Below are positions 7,036-14,772 of a DNA stretch of 43,283 nt, one piece after another. Position 1 is the stretch's first letter, and the number at the start of each line of letters is the position of its first letter. A model generated the notes under the pieces. The model made no database searches, was not told the DNA's origin, and saw nothing but the letters and a program-made list of their open reading frames with translations. Both the position numbers and the translations under genes were made by a program. The stretch comes from Deinococcus phoenicis (GTDB lineage Bacteria; Deinococcota; Deinococci; Deinococcales; Deinococcaceae): NCBI RefSeq assembly GCF_000599865.1, contig NZ_JHAC01000013.1:1-43283 (forward strand), given 5' to 3'.

Positions 7036-7054
7036 ACTCGAAAGGAGCACCACC

Positions 7055-7345
7055 ATGATACAGGACGGCATCTACCAGTGGGAACGCGTGCAGGTCTATG
7101 GCCCCAGCACGCCCATGCTCGCGCAGTTCTGCCACGGCACCCTCGTGCGCCTGGACGACGGCACCACCCCGGTGCCCACCGCCGACCTCGTGTCCTATGC
7201 GAGCCGCGTCATCCGCGAGATCGAGCAGCGGCTCGACGCCCAGCGCCGGTTCGGGGGCCGCATCGAGTTCACGCCCACCGTCGTGCTGAGCAACCCCGTC
7301 ACGGGACTGGTCGGCGTGCCGGTGGGCGTGGGGGGTGAGGCATGA
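7055..7345 (+). CDS. Early operon protein, unknown (96 aa)
   Basis: First gene of the long early operon, starting at ATG with a good AAAGGAG site. It is 96 aa, mixed alpha/beta by composition, with a helix rich in Arg/Glu (about residues 48-66) and a Gly/Val-rich end. I recognise no domain. Its stop overlaps the next start (ATGA), so the following genes are coupled to it. Confidence 0.7.
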   Translation: MIQDGIYQWERVQVYGPSTPMLAQFCHGTLVRLDDGTTPVPTADLVSYASRVIREIEQRLDAQRRFGGRIEFTPTVVLSNPVTGLVGVPVGVGGEA

Positions 7346-7545
7346 AGCGCGTCTGCCCCACCTACGTTCAGAGTCTTGCCGCCCGCCGCTGGGACGCCTT
7401 CGCTGCCGAGCTGGCTGAGGAACCCTACACCGCCGAACGCGCCCGTCTCGAAGCGCGCACCCGCCGACTGGTGGTCCTGCTGCGCGCGGCCGAGGCCCGG
7501 GTCGAGCGGTGCGGCTGCGGGCAGATGCGGGCGGTGAGCGTGTGA
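7342..7545 (+). CDS. Small helical early protein, unknown (67 aa)
   Basis: A 67-aa Arg/Ala-rich, probably all-helical protein. Near the C-terminus is a CGCG motif (RCGCGQM), and one further Cys lies at position 5, which is too few to call a zinc finger. Its start and stop codons both overlap the neighbouring genes (ATGA and GTGA), placing it firmly in the operon. Function is unknown. Confidence 0.65.
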   Translation: MKRVCPTYVQSLAARRWDAFAAELAEEPYTAERARLEARTRRLVVLLRAAEARVERCGCGQMRAVSV

Positions 7546-7724
7546 TCCGCCTCGCCCTGCTGTGTGTCCTGGCCTACGTCGCGATGTTCCCGATCATCGA
7601 CCGCCTCAGCCCTGACGCGAGTGCCTGGCTGCGGCTGGCCTGCGTCGCCGACCTCGTGCTGTTCCTGCTCACGCTGACCGCGCTGCTGACCCGTCTCACC
7701 CACCCCACCTGGAGGAACCCATGA
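7542..7724 (+). CDS. Small two-helix membrane protein
   Basis: A 60-aa protein beginning at GTG 7542, which overlaps the previous stop. This is preferable to the upstream in-frame ATG 7509, which lies well inside the preceding gene. It has two hydrophobic stretches (about residues 3-18 and 32-48) with a short loop. It is not obviously a holin and lies in the early operon just before bet. Function is unknown. Confidence 0.6.
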   Translation: MIRLALLCVLAYVAMFPIIDRLSPDASAWLRLACVADLVLFLLTLTALLTRLTHPTWRNP

Positions 7725-8881
7725 CGGCCATTGAACACGCCAGCACGACCTACCCCCCTCTCGCCCTCCAGCAGGCCCAGCAGGGGCTAAGCCGCGAACA
7801 GATCGACCTCGTGAAGCGCACCATCGCCAAGGGGGCCACCGACGATGAGCTGAGCCTCTTCGTGCAGCAGTGCAACCGCACGGGTCTTGACCCCTTCGCC
7901 CGGCAGATTTACGCCATCAAGCGCTGGGACAACAAAGAGCGCCGCGAGGTGATGGGTGTGCAGGTCAGCATCGACGGCCTGCGCCTGGTCGCCGAACGCA
8001 GTGGCAAATACGCCGGGCAGGTCGGCCCGATGTGGTGCGCGAAAGACGGGGTGTGGCGCGAGGTGTGGCTGGAAAGCACGCCGCCCGCAGCGGCAAAGGT
8101 GGGCGTGCTGCGCTCGGACTTCCGGGAGCCGCTGTGGGCAACGGCACGCTGGGACAGCTACGTGCAGACGAACAAGGAAGGGAAGCCCGGCCCGATGTGG
8201 GCCAAGATGCCCGACCTGATGCTCGCCAAAGTGGCTGAGGCGCTGGCGCTGCGCAAGGCATTCCCGCAGGACATGAGCGGGCTGTACACCAGCGAGGAGA
8301 TGGCGCAGGCCGACAACCCTGCCCCTGCCGCGCCCCAGGCCCGCCGCACTGACGTGACGCGCGAGGTGGCGCAGCAGGCGGGCGTGCAGCCGCAGACCCT
8401 GCCTGACCCGCAGCAGGAAGAGGCGCTCCAGAAGTGGGCCAGCAGCATCGGCCTGCTCGCCACACGCGTTCGCAACGTCGCCCCCGCCGACGCGGTGCAG
8501 AGCGTCCTCGACACCTACGAGTGGCGCACCGGCATTGACGGCGCGCGGGCCTGCTACGAGGCCCTGCGAGAGCTGGGCCTGAAGCACGCCCGGCCCGCCC
8601 AGGAAGCGGGGCCGCAGGACTCCGCCCCGGTCGAGGCCGAGGTGCTCGCCAGCAGTGCCCAGCGCCAGGCCCTCGCACAGTGCGCGGCCCGGGCCGGGGC
8701 AACCACCAGCGATGACCGGGCGGTGCTGTGGGGCTACCTGACCAGCAGCGACCGGCCCGTCGGCACCAAGGACCTGAACGAGGGGCAGGCACAGACCATC
8801 CTCGACATGTTCAGCGGCTGGGATAACCACGAAGCCGCTGCCGTGTTCGTCGAAGCCCAGAAGAAGATTCTGCCGTTCTGA
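7721..8881 (+). CDS. bet: Phage recombination protein Bet (RecT/Red-beta-type annealase)
   Basis: This 386-aa single-strand annealing protein would pair complementary DNA strands during phage recombination and replication. Residues about 20-205 match the Bet family: [20 protein letters not shown], the [19 protein letters not shown] block, an ATARWDSY strand and the [20 protein letters not shown] helix. The C-terminal 180 residues are Ala/Gln-rich and less conserved, resembling tails that contact other proteins. It starts at ATG after TGGAGGAA and overlaps the previous stop. No lambda-type exonuclease or SSB is next to it; the only nuclease in the early region is the VRR-NUC protein at 13344. 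Confidence 0.93.
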   Translation: MTAIEHASTTYPPLALQQAQQGLSREQIDLVKRTIAKGATDDELSLFVQQCNRTGLDPFARQIYAIKRWDNKERREVMGVQVSIDGLRLVAERSGKYAGQVGPMWCAKDGVWREVWLESTPPAAAKVGVLRSDFREPLWATARWDSYVQTNKEGKPGPMWAKMPDLMLAKVAEALALRKAFPQDMSGLYTSEEMAQADNPAPAAPQARRTDVTREVAQQAGVQPQTLPDPQQEEALQKWASSIGLLATRVRNVAPADAVQSVLDTYEWRTGIDGARACYEALRELGLKHARPAQEAGPQDSAPVEAEVLASSAQRQALAQCAARAGATTSDDRAVLWGYLTSSDRPVGTKDLNEGQAQTILDMFSGWDNHEAAAVFVEAQKKILPF

Positions 8882-8940
8882 CCCGCCTGGCCCGCACCCC
8901 ACCCGGGGCGGGCCACTTCCCCTTCCCCGCGAGGTTCCAG

Positions 8941-9843
8941 ATGAAACAGACCCAGCTCTACACCGTCCGCGCCTACCGCACCGAGACCAAGTACAACGCC
9001 AAGGACGACCTGATCAGCCTGCTCGACGTGCAGGTACCCGCCGATGCACTGGAGTTTCTGCGCGCGGCCCACAACGCCCAGGACAGCAAGGACGTGACCT
9101 TCACCGTGCAAGTGACGGACCGCGAGGACGGCGAGTTCCGCAAGCTGGCCTTCACCAGCAAGGGCAGCAAGATGAAGGACTTCGTGCCCGTCGCCACGCT
9201 GGAGAAGTGGCACAACTCGCACGACAACCTGACTGAGCTGTTCGACCACGTGACCTACGAGCTGGCCCTGATCGTGCAGGTCCGCGAGTTGCAGGAAGGC
9301 CCTGGCCTCTTCGAGGAAGAGCAGCCGGAAGCGGTGGCGGCGGGCGTGCTGAACGCGCCGAAGGAAGTGCTGGCCCTGCCCGCGCCGGAGGTCGAGGACG
9401 CCGAGTTTCAGGACTGGGAGACGACCGCCCGGGCGCTGCTGGCGGCCTGTGGTCCTGCACAGCTCGCGGAATTGCTCGCGGCCCTGGGCCTGCCCGCGCT
9501 GCCCGCTGCGGCAATCGGCGAAGAGCAGGAAGAGGCCCGCCGCAGGCTGCTCAAGGTCCTGCACGTCCTGGACGGCACCGCACTGTTGAAGAGCGTGCAA
9601 GCTGAGGTGGAAGCCATCGCCGCATTCCTGGCCCGCTGCTCGATGAAGCATCTGGCGGACCTGCTGGAAGAGGCGGGCTACGACCCCACGAGCTGGGATG
9701 ACCCGAAGCGCACCGACGACGAGGACATGGCCGAGTGGCGCGAGATCATCCGTCACCACTGGGCGCAGCTTCAGGGCACTGAGACGTTCGAGCAGGTGCG
9801 CCAGCAGGTGGAGGGAGAGGGCCATGCGGCAGCCGCCGACTGA
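8941..9843 (+). CDS. Unrecognised 300-aa early protein downstream of bet
   Basis: The N-terminal 115 residues are compact and mixed (a strand-rich start, then VQVPADALEFLRAAHNA). They are followed by an acidic Ala/Leu/Glu-rich helical region (about 120-300) ending in Q/E-rich helices. No nuclease, SSB or Gam signature is visible. Its place directly after bet, 59 bases downstream, suggests a DNA metabolism role, possibly the partner that replaces the missing exonuclease or SSB. That is inference from position alone. Confidence 0.7.
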   Translation: MKQTQLYTVRAYRTETKYNAKDDLISLLDVQVPADALEFLRAAHNAQDSKDVTFTVQVTDREDGEFRKLAFTSKGSKMKDFVPVATLEKWHNSHDNLTELFDHVTYELALIVQVRELQEGPGLFEEEQPEAVAAGVLNAPKEVLALPAPEVEDAEFQDWETTARALLAACGPAQLAELLAALGLPALPAAAIGEEQEEARRRLLKVLHVLDGTALLKSVQAEVEAIAAFLARCSMKHLADLLEEAGYDPTSWDDPKRTDDEDMAEWREIIRHHWAQLQGTETFEQVRQQVEGEGHAAAAD

Positions 9844-10036
9844 AGCGGGGGGGCTGCGGCCCCTTCCTCCCACCGAGGTGGAGGTCCGCCCGGAGCTGAC
9901 GGATGACCTCCGGGCGTTCTGGGTCAGGGAGCTGCGGGGGCTGTCTGCACCTCACCAGGCGGCCATGCTGACCAGCCTCGTCCACCGCTACGGCCAGGCC
10001 GCTGCGGACGAGATCAAGAAGGCGGTGGGCGCATGA
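9824..10036 (+). CDS. Small early protein, unknown (70 aa)
   Basis: It starts at ATG 9824 after GGAGGGAGAGG. This start gives a sensible product (MRQPPTEAGG...), whereas the longer open frame upstream is Arg/Ser-rich and out-of-frame in character. It is 70 aa with a proline-rich start and a helical C-terminus (HQAAMLTSLVHRYGQAAADEIK). It overlaps the end of the 8941 gene by 20 bases, and its stop overlaps the start of the replication protein (ATGA). Perhaps an accessory replication factor; unproven. Confidence 0.65.
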   Translation: MRQPPTEAGGLRPLPPTEVEVRPELTDDLRAFWVRELRGLSAPHQAAMLTSLVHRYGQAAADEIKKAVGA

Positions 10037-11169
10037 CACCAGCCCGAAACCTCCAGCTCTTCCCCGGCAAGCCCGTCAAGCCCGGCACGCGCCGGGAGAA
10101 GGGCACCTACGGCATCACCGACAACGCCGTGATCGAGTACCAGAAGCGCAATGGGCGGGCCGACACGCGCGTGCTGGCCGCCCTCGCGCAGCAGGCGAAC
10201 TACCGCCAGAAGACCCTGACCATCCCCGAACTGATGGCGCAGACCGACCTGGGGCAGCGGGCCGTGGAGAAGGCCCTGGCTGCCCTGGCCGCCGCAGGCT
10301 TCTGCACCCAGGTGGGCCGGGCCTGGCGGTACACCCAGCCCGGAGCGAACGGCGGTGCGAACCACCGTGCGAACGGTCGTGCGAACAGTTGTACGCAGAA
10401 AGGGGCCGGAAATGCCGTTCTGCACGGCAAATCCGCTTCCCTGAAGGAAGTAGAAGGACTTAGAAGGAATTTAAAGATCAACAACACCTACGTCTCTGAC
10501 CTGTATGGCGCACCCACGCCAAGGACGGGTGTTGTTGCTGGGGGAACTTCCGAACAGCAGCCAGGGGCCGCACAGGAGGCGCAGGGCGCGGCCCCTGGCG
10601 GGGCCAGAGCTGACCTGCCTTCGCCTTCACAGCCCAAAACAGCTCACCAGCACGAGGAAACCGAGAACGTGACTGACCTTGAACAAGTTCCGCCGCCCGC
10701 CGCCGCGCCGCTGAGCTACCGCGCCGCCCAGGAGGCGCTCAGCAACGCCAAAGCGTGGGATATCTGGCAGGGCTGGGTGCCCGGCGTGCCCGGCCTGAGC
10801 CGTAACCGCGCCGCCCAGGACGCGCAGATCGCCCAGTTCGCCGCCTGGGTCGCCGATGGCCTCGTCGAAGACCTGCGCCAGAATGCCCGCGACATCGTGG
10901 TGGCGGGCAGTTTCGCTCACCCCTTCCCCGCGCTGGTGAAGCGCATGGAGCGCGCGGAAGCCGTCCAGCACGCACGGCGACAGAACCTCGACGAGACCCG
11001 CCGCGTGTTCGGCGAGGCCACCTGCACGCCCGGCGAGCGCCGCCGCGCCCCGGATGGCCGTGTCTGGACGGTGGAAGCTGTCGAGTACGGTCTGGTGTTC
11101 TTCGCTGAGAGCGGCGCGCCGCTGGACGTGCCGGACCGCGTGGCGGCGGCCTGGGAGGTGTTGGCATGA
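10033..11169 (+). CDS. O-like replication initiation protein (winged helix) carrying the candidate origin
   Basis: This 378-aa protein directly precedes dnaB and overlaps it (ATGA). Residues about 28-105 look like a winged-helix DNA-binding domain (ADTRVLAALAQQANYRQKTLT...TDLGQRAVEKALAALAAAGF). A linker of repeated Ala-Asn units (about 105-120) is encoded by four 12-bp DNA repeats followed by an A-rich tract. The C-terminal part (about 225-378) is helical and is the likely helicase-contact domain. The layout parallels lambda O, whose gene contains the origin between its DNA-binding and partner-binding domains. I infer that this is the initiator or helicase loader; no ATPase motif is present. 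Confidence 0.75.
   Translation: MTPARNLQLFPGKPVKPGTRREKGTYGITDNAVIEYQKRNGRADTRVLAALAQQANYRQKTLTIPELMAQTDLGQRAVEKALAALAAAGFCTQVGRAWRYTQPGANGGANHRANGRANSCTQKGAGNAVLHGKSASLKEVEGLRRNLKINNTYVSDLYGAPTPRTGVVAGGTSEQQPGAAQEAQGAAPGGARADLPSPSQPKTAHQHEETENVTDLEQVPPPAAAPLSYRAAQEALSNAKAWDIWQGWVPGVPGLSRNRAAQDAQIAQFAAWVADGLVEDLRQNARDIVVAGSFAHPFPALVKRMERAEAVQHARRQNLDETRRVFGEATCTPGERRRAPDGRVWTVEAVEYGLVFFAESGAPLDVPDRVAAAWEVLA
10345..10392 (+). repeat. Four 12-bp iterons (candidate replication origin)
   Basis: GCGAAC recurs at 10345, 10357, 10369 and 10381 with an exact 12-base period, and three or four bases later each unit ends in GT (GCGAACNNNNGT). The repeats lie inside the O-like gene just after its winged-helix domain. 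They probably serve as initiator binding sites, as the iterons in lambda O do. Confidence 0.7.
10440..10495 (+). other. A-rich tract beside the iterons (candidate DNA unwinding element)
   Basis: This about 55-bp stretch is clearly A/T-rich within a very GC-rich gene. It contains TAGAAGGA twice in direct repeat (10450-10457 and 10460-10467), followed by ATTTAAAG. It starts about 48 bases after the last iteron, the arrangement expected for the melting region of an iteron origin. Confidence 0.6.
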
Positions 11170-12512
11170 CCGACTTCACCCCCCGCGTCCCCCCGCACAG
11201 CAACGAGGCGGAAATCAGCCTGCTGGGCAGCGTCCTGCTGGACAACGACGCCCTCACCAACGCTGTCGTCGGCCAGGTCGTCCCGGTGGACTTCTACCGT
11301 GAAAGCCACCGGAAAATCTGGGCCTGCATCCCGACCCTGCGCGAGAAGCGCGGTAGCGACGGCAGCCCCGGCCCGGTCGAACTCGCCACCCTCGCCGAGG
11401 AACTCATCCGGCGTGGGCAGCTCGACGAGGTGGGGGGCCTGACGTACCTCATCGGCCTGTCCGACCAGACCAGCACCGCCGTTTACGCTGAGCACTTCGC
11501 ACGCATCGTGCTGGAAAAGGCCCACCTGCGTCAGGTCATCAGTCACGCCGGGAAGACCATGCAGGCCGCCTACGAACAGCAGATGCCCCTGGAAGACATC
11601 GACGCGCTGGCCGCCAGCGCCCCCCGCATGGAGTTCGGCGAGGCGGAGATCGTGCGCGGGGGCAGTCTGCTGGCAGGCGTGCTGGAACAGGCCAGCAGCG
11701 GCACCGGGCGGCGCGGCGCACCCACCGGCCTGACCGACCTGGATGACGCGGTGGGCGGCTTCGAGGGCACCCGACTGTACGTGCTCGGCGCGCGGCCTGG
11801 GATGGGGAAGACGGCCGCTGCCTTCCAGATGGCGGTGAACGTTGCGGCCACCACGGGCCGCGTGCTGGGCTTCAGCCTGGAGATGCCCGCCGAGGAGATC
11901 ATGACCCGCCTGCTGTGCAGTGAGGGACGGGTAGACCTCAGCCGCTTCACCGACGCGCAGCGCGGCAAGGCGCAGCTCAGTGAACGGGACTGGGGCCGCC
12001 TCATCCCCGCGCAGGAGTTCCTGAACCGCCTGCCGCTGGACATCGTGCGCAAGCAGAACCTGTACCTGCACCAGCTCACCGATATGGTGCGCCGCGAGCA
12101 CCAGCGTGACCCGCTGAGCATGTTCGTGCTGGACTACCTGCAACTGGTCAAGGTGGCGGGGCGCGGCGGTGGCAACCGGACCCAAGAAGTCGGTGAGATC
12201 AGCCGCGAGTTGAAGAACCTGGCGCTGGAACTCCAGATTCCTGTGCTGGCTCTCTCGCAACTGAACCGGGGCGTGGAAGACCGTCCGAACAAGCGCCCGC
12301 AGCTCAGCGACCTGCGCGAGTCGGGCAGCGTGGAACAGGATGCCGACGTGGTGATGTTCATCTACCGCGACGAGGTCTACAACAAGGAAACCGACCAGCA
12401 GGGCGTGGCCGAGTTCGGCATCGGCAAGCAGCGCAACGGGCCGACCGGCATGGTGAAGGTCCAGTACCACGCGCCCTTCACGCGCTTCTCGAATCTGGCG
12501 AGGTTCGTGTGA
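11166..12512 (+). CDS. dnaB: Replicative DNA helicase DnaB
   Basis: A 448-aa hexameric 5'-3' helicase for phage replication. The N-terminal DnaB domain covers about residues 8-110 (PHSNEAEISLLGSVLLDND). The RecA-like core has Walker A GARPGMGKT at 208-216, then FSLEMPAEEIMTRLL, a Walker B-like SMFVLDYLQLV and the sensor segment LALSQLNRGVEDR. The end carries the ESGSVEQDADVVMFIYRDE signature. Length is normal for bacterial DnaB. It overlaps the initiator gene upstream and the HTH gene downstream, so the phage brings its own helicase with a presumed loader. Confidence 0.96.
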   Translation: MTDFTPRVPPHSNEAEISLLGSVLLDNDALTNAVVGQVVPVDFYRESHRKIWACIPTLREKRGSDGSPGPVELATLAEELIRRGQLDEVGGLTYLIGLSDQTSTAVYAEHFARIVLEKAHLRQVISHAGKTMQAAYEQQMPLEDIDALAASAPRMEFGEAEIVRGGSLLAGVLEQASSGTGRRGAPTGLTDLDDAVGGFEGTRLYVLGARPGMGKTAAAFQMAVNVAATTGRVLGFSLEMPAEEIMTRLLCSEGRVDLSRFTDAQRGKAQLSERDWGRLIPAQEFLNRLPLDIVRKQNLYLHQLTDMVRREHQRDPLSMFVLDYLQLVKVAGRGGGNRTQEVGEISRELKNLALELQIPVLALSQLNRGVEDRPNKRPQLSDLRESGSVEQDADVVMFIYRDEVYNKETDQQGVAEFGIGKQRNGPTGMVKVQYHAPFTRFSNLARFV

Positions 12513-13090
12513 CCGGCCAGCAGCTCCAAGCCCGCGCTCCCACCCTCGAACAGGACATGGCCGCCTGGGGCGAGTCCTACCGGGCCGCCCAGCGCGACCT
12601 GAACGTCCGCGCCCTCGCCGCCTACCACCTCTTCCTGCGCTGGAGCGTCGCCGGTCAGCAGGGCGACTTCAGCAGCATCCTCGCCCGGCACGCGGGCCTC
12701 TCCCGCACTACCGCCTGGCGTGCTTGGCGGGCTGGGTACGCCCTGCACCTCGGCAGCACCGCCGCCACCGATCAGGGCGACCTCGTGGACGCGGCCCGCG
12801 CTCTGGACAACGGCGCCACGCTCGAAGAGGTCAACGCCGCACTGGGCAGCCACACCATCCGCGACCTCGCGCAGCAGCTCGACACGGGCAGCGTGGGCCG
12901 CCGGATGACCGCCGAGGCCGCCCAGCTCCGCCAGCAGGTGCAGCAGCGCCTGGGCACGCTGGGTCTGGAGCACCTGCCGCCCGCCGAACGTGACGAGCTG
13001 GTGTTCCGCGCGTTTCTGACGGTTTCAGATGAAACGCTCGCCGGGATTGTCGCGGCGTACCGGAAGACAGTGGAAGGGGGGGAGGGATGA
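12509..13090 (+). CDS. HTH-containing early protein, paralogue of the 14401 product
   Basis: This 193-aa protein starts at GTG 12509, overlapping the dnaB stop (GTGA). Residues about 38-76 contain a helix-turn-helix-like segment (ILARHAGLSRTTAWRAWRAG). It aligns with residues 44-83 of the protein at 14401, sharing AY-L-L, AG-G-DF, L-R-G-S and R-AG positions. The remainder is helical with a coiled-coil-like part (about 130-155). It is probably DNA-binding; a role in late gene control or DNA packaging is conceivable but unproven. Confidence 0.65.
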   Translation: MTGQQLQARAPTLEQDMAAWGESYRAAQRDLNVRALAAYHLFLRWSVAGQQGDFSSILARHAGLSRTTAWRAWRAGYALHLGSTAATDQGDLVDAARALDNGATLEEVNAALGSHTIRDLAQQLDTGSVGRRMTAEAAQLRQQVQQRLGTLGLEHLPPAERDELVFRAFLTVSDETLAGIVAAYRKTVEGGEG

Positions 13091-13347
13091 CCACGGAAGC
13101 CGTAGAAGCCTTCAGACGCTTCTCTCAACAGCTCGCCGTCTTGGCTGGAAAGGTGAGGGAGTGGCTGGAAGCCCACAGCGCCCTGACGCCGGAGCCGCCG
13201 CGTACCCGTCCCCATACCCGCCCCGGCCGCCAGCAGCCCCAGCCCCGGACGCTGCACAGCGCCCTCGCCGCCAACGCTCGCCCCGTTCATCGCCAGCGGG
13301 CCGCGCGGGGCGTGCGGATTCACGCTACCCGGAGAGGATCACGGTGA
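13087..13347 (+). CDS. Small basic protein, unknown (86 aa)
   Basis: This 86-aa frame overlaps the previous stop (ATGA). The first 35 residues look like an amphipathic helix (EAFRRFSQQLAVLAGKVREW). The rest is Pro/Arg/Gln-rich and probably disordered. The basic tail suggests nucleic-acid contact. Its stop overlaps the GTG start of the VRR-NUC gene. Confidence 0.55.
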   Translation: MTTEAVEAFRRFSQQLAVLAGKVREWLEAHSALTPEPPRTRPHTRPGRQQPQPRTLHSALAANARPVHRQRAARGVRIHATRRGSR

Positions 13348-13700
13348 CCCGCTGCGTCAGCAAGCAGGACGGCGAGGCCCTGGAGTCCACCATCCAGGCC
13401 CAGATCGTGCAGGCCCTGAAAGCCCAGGACTTCATCGTCTGGGAGATGTTCAAGGGCAGCGCTCGCGGCGGCCAGGTCTGGGCCACCAAGGGTATCCCTG
13501 ACCTGTACGTCTTCCGGTCAGGCCGCGCCGTTTGGCTGGAGGTCAAGCGCCCCCGCACCGGCAAGCTCAGCCCTGCCCAGCGCGAGCGCCACCACGAGCT
13601 GACCATCTGCGGCCTGCCCGTCCACGTCGTCACCAGCCCCGAGGAAGCCCTGGCCGTCCTCGGCATCCGGGTAGTGGGTCTGCTGAAGGGTCACCGATGA
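13344..13700 (+). CDS. VRR-NUC domain nuclease
   Basis: A 118-aa PD-(D/E)XK-fold protein of the VRR-NUC family, found in phage nucleases and in FAN1. The core is GIPDLYVFRSGRAVWLEVK, with the Asp of IPD and the E-x-K of LEVKRP as catalytic residues. An N-terminal ESTIQAQIVQALKAQ helix precedes it. GTG 13344 follows GGAGAGG and overlaps the previous stop; the much longer upstream frame is not needed. VRR-NUC proteins cut branched or single-stranded DNA. Here it may resolve replication or recombination intermediates and could partner Bet. Confidence 0.88.
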   Translation: MTRCVSKQDGEALESTIQAQIVQALKAQDFIVWEMFKGSARGGQVWATKGIPDLYVFRSGRAVWLEVKRPRTGKLSPAQRERHHELTICGLPVHVVTSPEEALAVLGIRVVGLLKGHR

Positions 13701-13861
13701 GCCTCCACACCCACATCCGTCAGCTCGCCCAGACCCCCGAGGGCCGCGCCCGGCTGCACCGTTGGTCCGGATGCGGCACGGACAACTGGCAGCAGGCGTT
13801 CGAGCAGGCCGGGGACTATGCCAACGCCCGGCTGTACGAGTTGCACCAGGCCGCGCCGTGA
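13697..13861 (+). CDS. Small protein, unknown (54 aa)
   Basis: It starts at ATG 13697, overlapping the VRR-NUC stop, and its own stop overlaps the next GTG. The 54-aa product is helical (LHTHIRQLAQTPEGRARLHRW, then AFEQAGDYANARLYELHQ). No known domain. The tight coupling on both sides supports it as a real gene. Confidence 0.6.
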   Translation: MSLHTHIRQLAQTPEGRARLHRWSGCGTDNWQQAFEQAGDYANARLYELHQAAP

Positions 13862-14148
13862 TTCCCCGCCCCTCCCCCTACCGTCACGTTCGCAAGCGCC
13901 TCTGGCAGCGCTACCGCCTGCGCCTGAAGCTCGACGAGTACCACCAGCTCTGCCACGCCCTTGCCACCGGCCACTGCCCCAGTGTCCTGCTGGACGGCTA
14001 CCCGGAAGGCCGCCGCGTGCTGATCCGCTTCCGCTACGCCCGGCGCCACATCACCGCCATCTGGGACAACGACAGCCGCCTGCTGGTCACCTGCCTGCCC
14101 CCCTCCACCCATGCCCGCGCCCACCACGCCCTCGGCACCCTCACCTGA
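13858..14148 (+). CDS. Small basic protein, unknown (96 aa)
   Basis: It starts at GTG 13858, overlapping the previous stop; upstream residues in the same frame are out-of-frame translation of the preceding gene. The 96 aa are basic, with a strand-turn-strand pattern (RVLIRFRYARRHITAIWDN) that could be a compact nucleic-acid-binding fold. I do not recognise the family. Confidence 0.6.
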   Translation: MIPRPSPYRHVRKRLWQRYRLRLKLDEYHQLCHALATGHCPSVLLDGYPEGRRVLIRFRYARRHITAIWDNDSRLLVTCLPPSTHARAHHALGTLT

Positions 14149-14161
14149 AACGGAGCTGCCC

Positions 14162-14404
14162 TTGCCTCGAAAGTCCGCCCACTACGCCCACCTGGCAGCC
14201 CGCGCCTTCCTCAGGGGCACGGGCCATTCCACGGTCGACTCGGCCATCCGCGCCGGTGCCCGAACCAACGCCGAGTGGTGCATCCTCCTGCGCCACTTCG
14301 AGCAGCGCTTCTGGAGCACCCACAACAAGAAGGCGCGCCGCGCCGTCAAGACCAGGCACCCGGTCAAGGTGTCACCCGCTCCCGCAGCATCTGGGGAGGG
14401 GTGA
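14162..14404 (+). CDS. Small basic protein, unknown (80 aa)
   Basis: I place the start at TTG 14162, seven bases after a GGAG site and beyond the end of the preceding gene. ATG 14111 in the same frame would add 17 low-complexity residues and overlap that gene by 38 bases. The 80-aa product is helical and basic (KSAHYAHLAARAFLRG...NKKARRAVKTR). Its 3' end contains the candidate late promoter for the terminase unit. Confidence 0.55.
   Translation: MPRKSAHYAHLAARAFLRGTGHSTVDSAIRAGARTNAEWCILLRHFEQRFWSTHNKKARRAVKTRHPVKVSPAPAASGEG
14367..14396 (+). promoter_or_regulatory. Candidate late promoter of the terminase unit (variant box)
   Basis: The box AGGTGTCAC (14367-14375) matches 8 of 9 positions of the late-promoter box. 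Nine bases later CAGCAT (14385-14390) provides the -10-like A and T at the same positions as the other copies. The predicted start is about 14397, four bases before GTG 14401. It is the most diverged copy and lies in coding sequence, so it is less certain. Confidence 0.4.
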
Positions 14405-14772
14405 ATCAAGCGGTGACGAAGCAGGTACAAGATGTTCAACTTCTGAACACGGATTTGGAGCGCCGGGCCAAAGCCTGGGGGCAGATTGGCGGCGTCGGGA
14501 CGGCCCGCGCCCTGCGCCAGGCAGACGAGGCTTACCGTCTCTACCTGGACTTCATCGCCGCCGGGCACCTGGGCCTCGACTTCACCCGTTGGCTTTCCCG
14601 GGCCAGCGGCATCAGCCACGGCACCTGCTACAACCGCTTCAAGGCTGGCCGCGCCCGCACCACCTTGCGTGAGTCCGGCGGCAGGCTCAACCGCAACCAG
14701 GCGGGCCTGATCGCCGAACTTCGGGAACGCGAGGCCACGCCCATTCCCGACCTCCCCTGGGACGATGAATGA
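14401..14772 (+). CDS. HTH-containing protein, first gene of the terminase unit
   Basis: A 123-aa protein starting at GTG 14401, which follows GGGGAGGG and overlaps the previous stop. Residues about 44-83 hold a helix-turn-helix-like segment (WLSRASGISHGTCYNRFKAG) paralogous to that in the 12509 protein. It overlaps the terminase small subunit gene (ATGA) and so belongs to the packaging unit. It could be a packaging regulator or a second DNA-recognition protein. Confidence 0.65.
   Translation: MNQAVTKQVQDVQLLNTDLERRAKAWGQIGGVGTARALRQADEAYRLYLDFIAAGHLGLDFTRWLSRASGISHGTCYNRFKAGRARTTLRESGGRLNRNQAGLIAELREREATPIPDLPWDDE

Noticed and set aside
10917..12470. A 517-aa antisense frame over dnaB
   Set aside because: Shadow of the dnaB coding frame; no recognisable motif.
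14275..14400. Long N-terminal extension of the 14401 protein
   Set aside because: The extra residues are Pro/Arg/Gln-rich out-of-frame translation of the upstream gene; GTG 14401 has a strong ribosome binding site.
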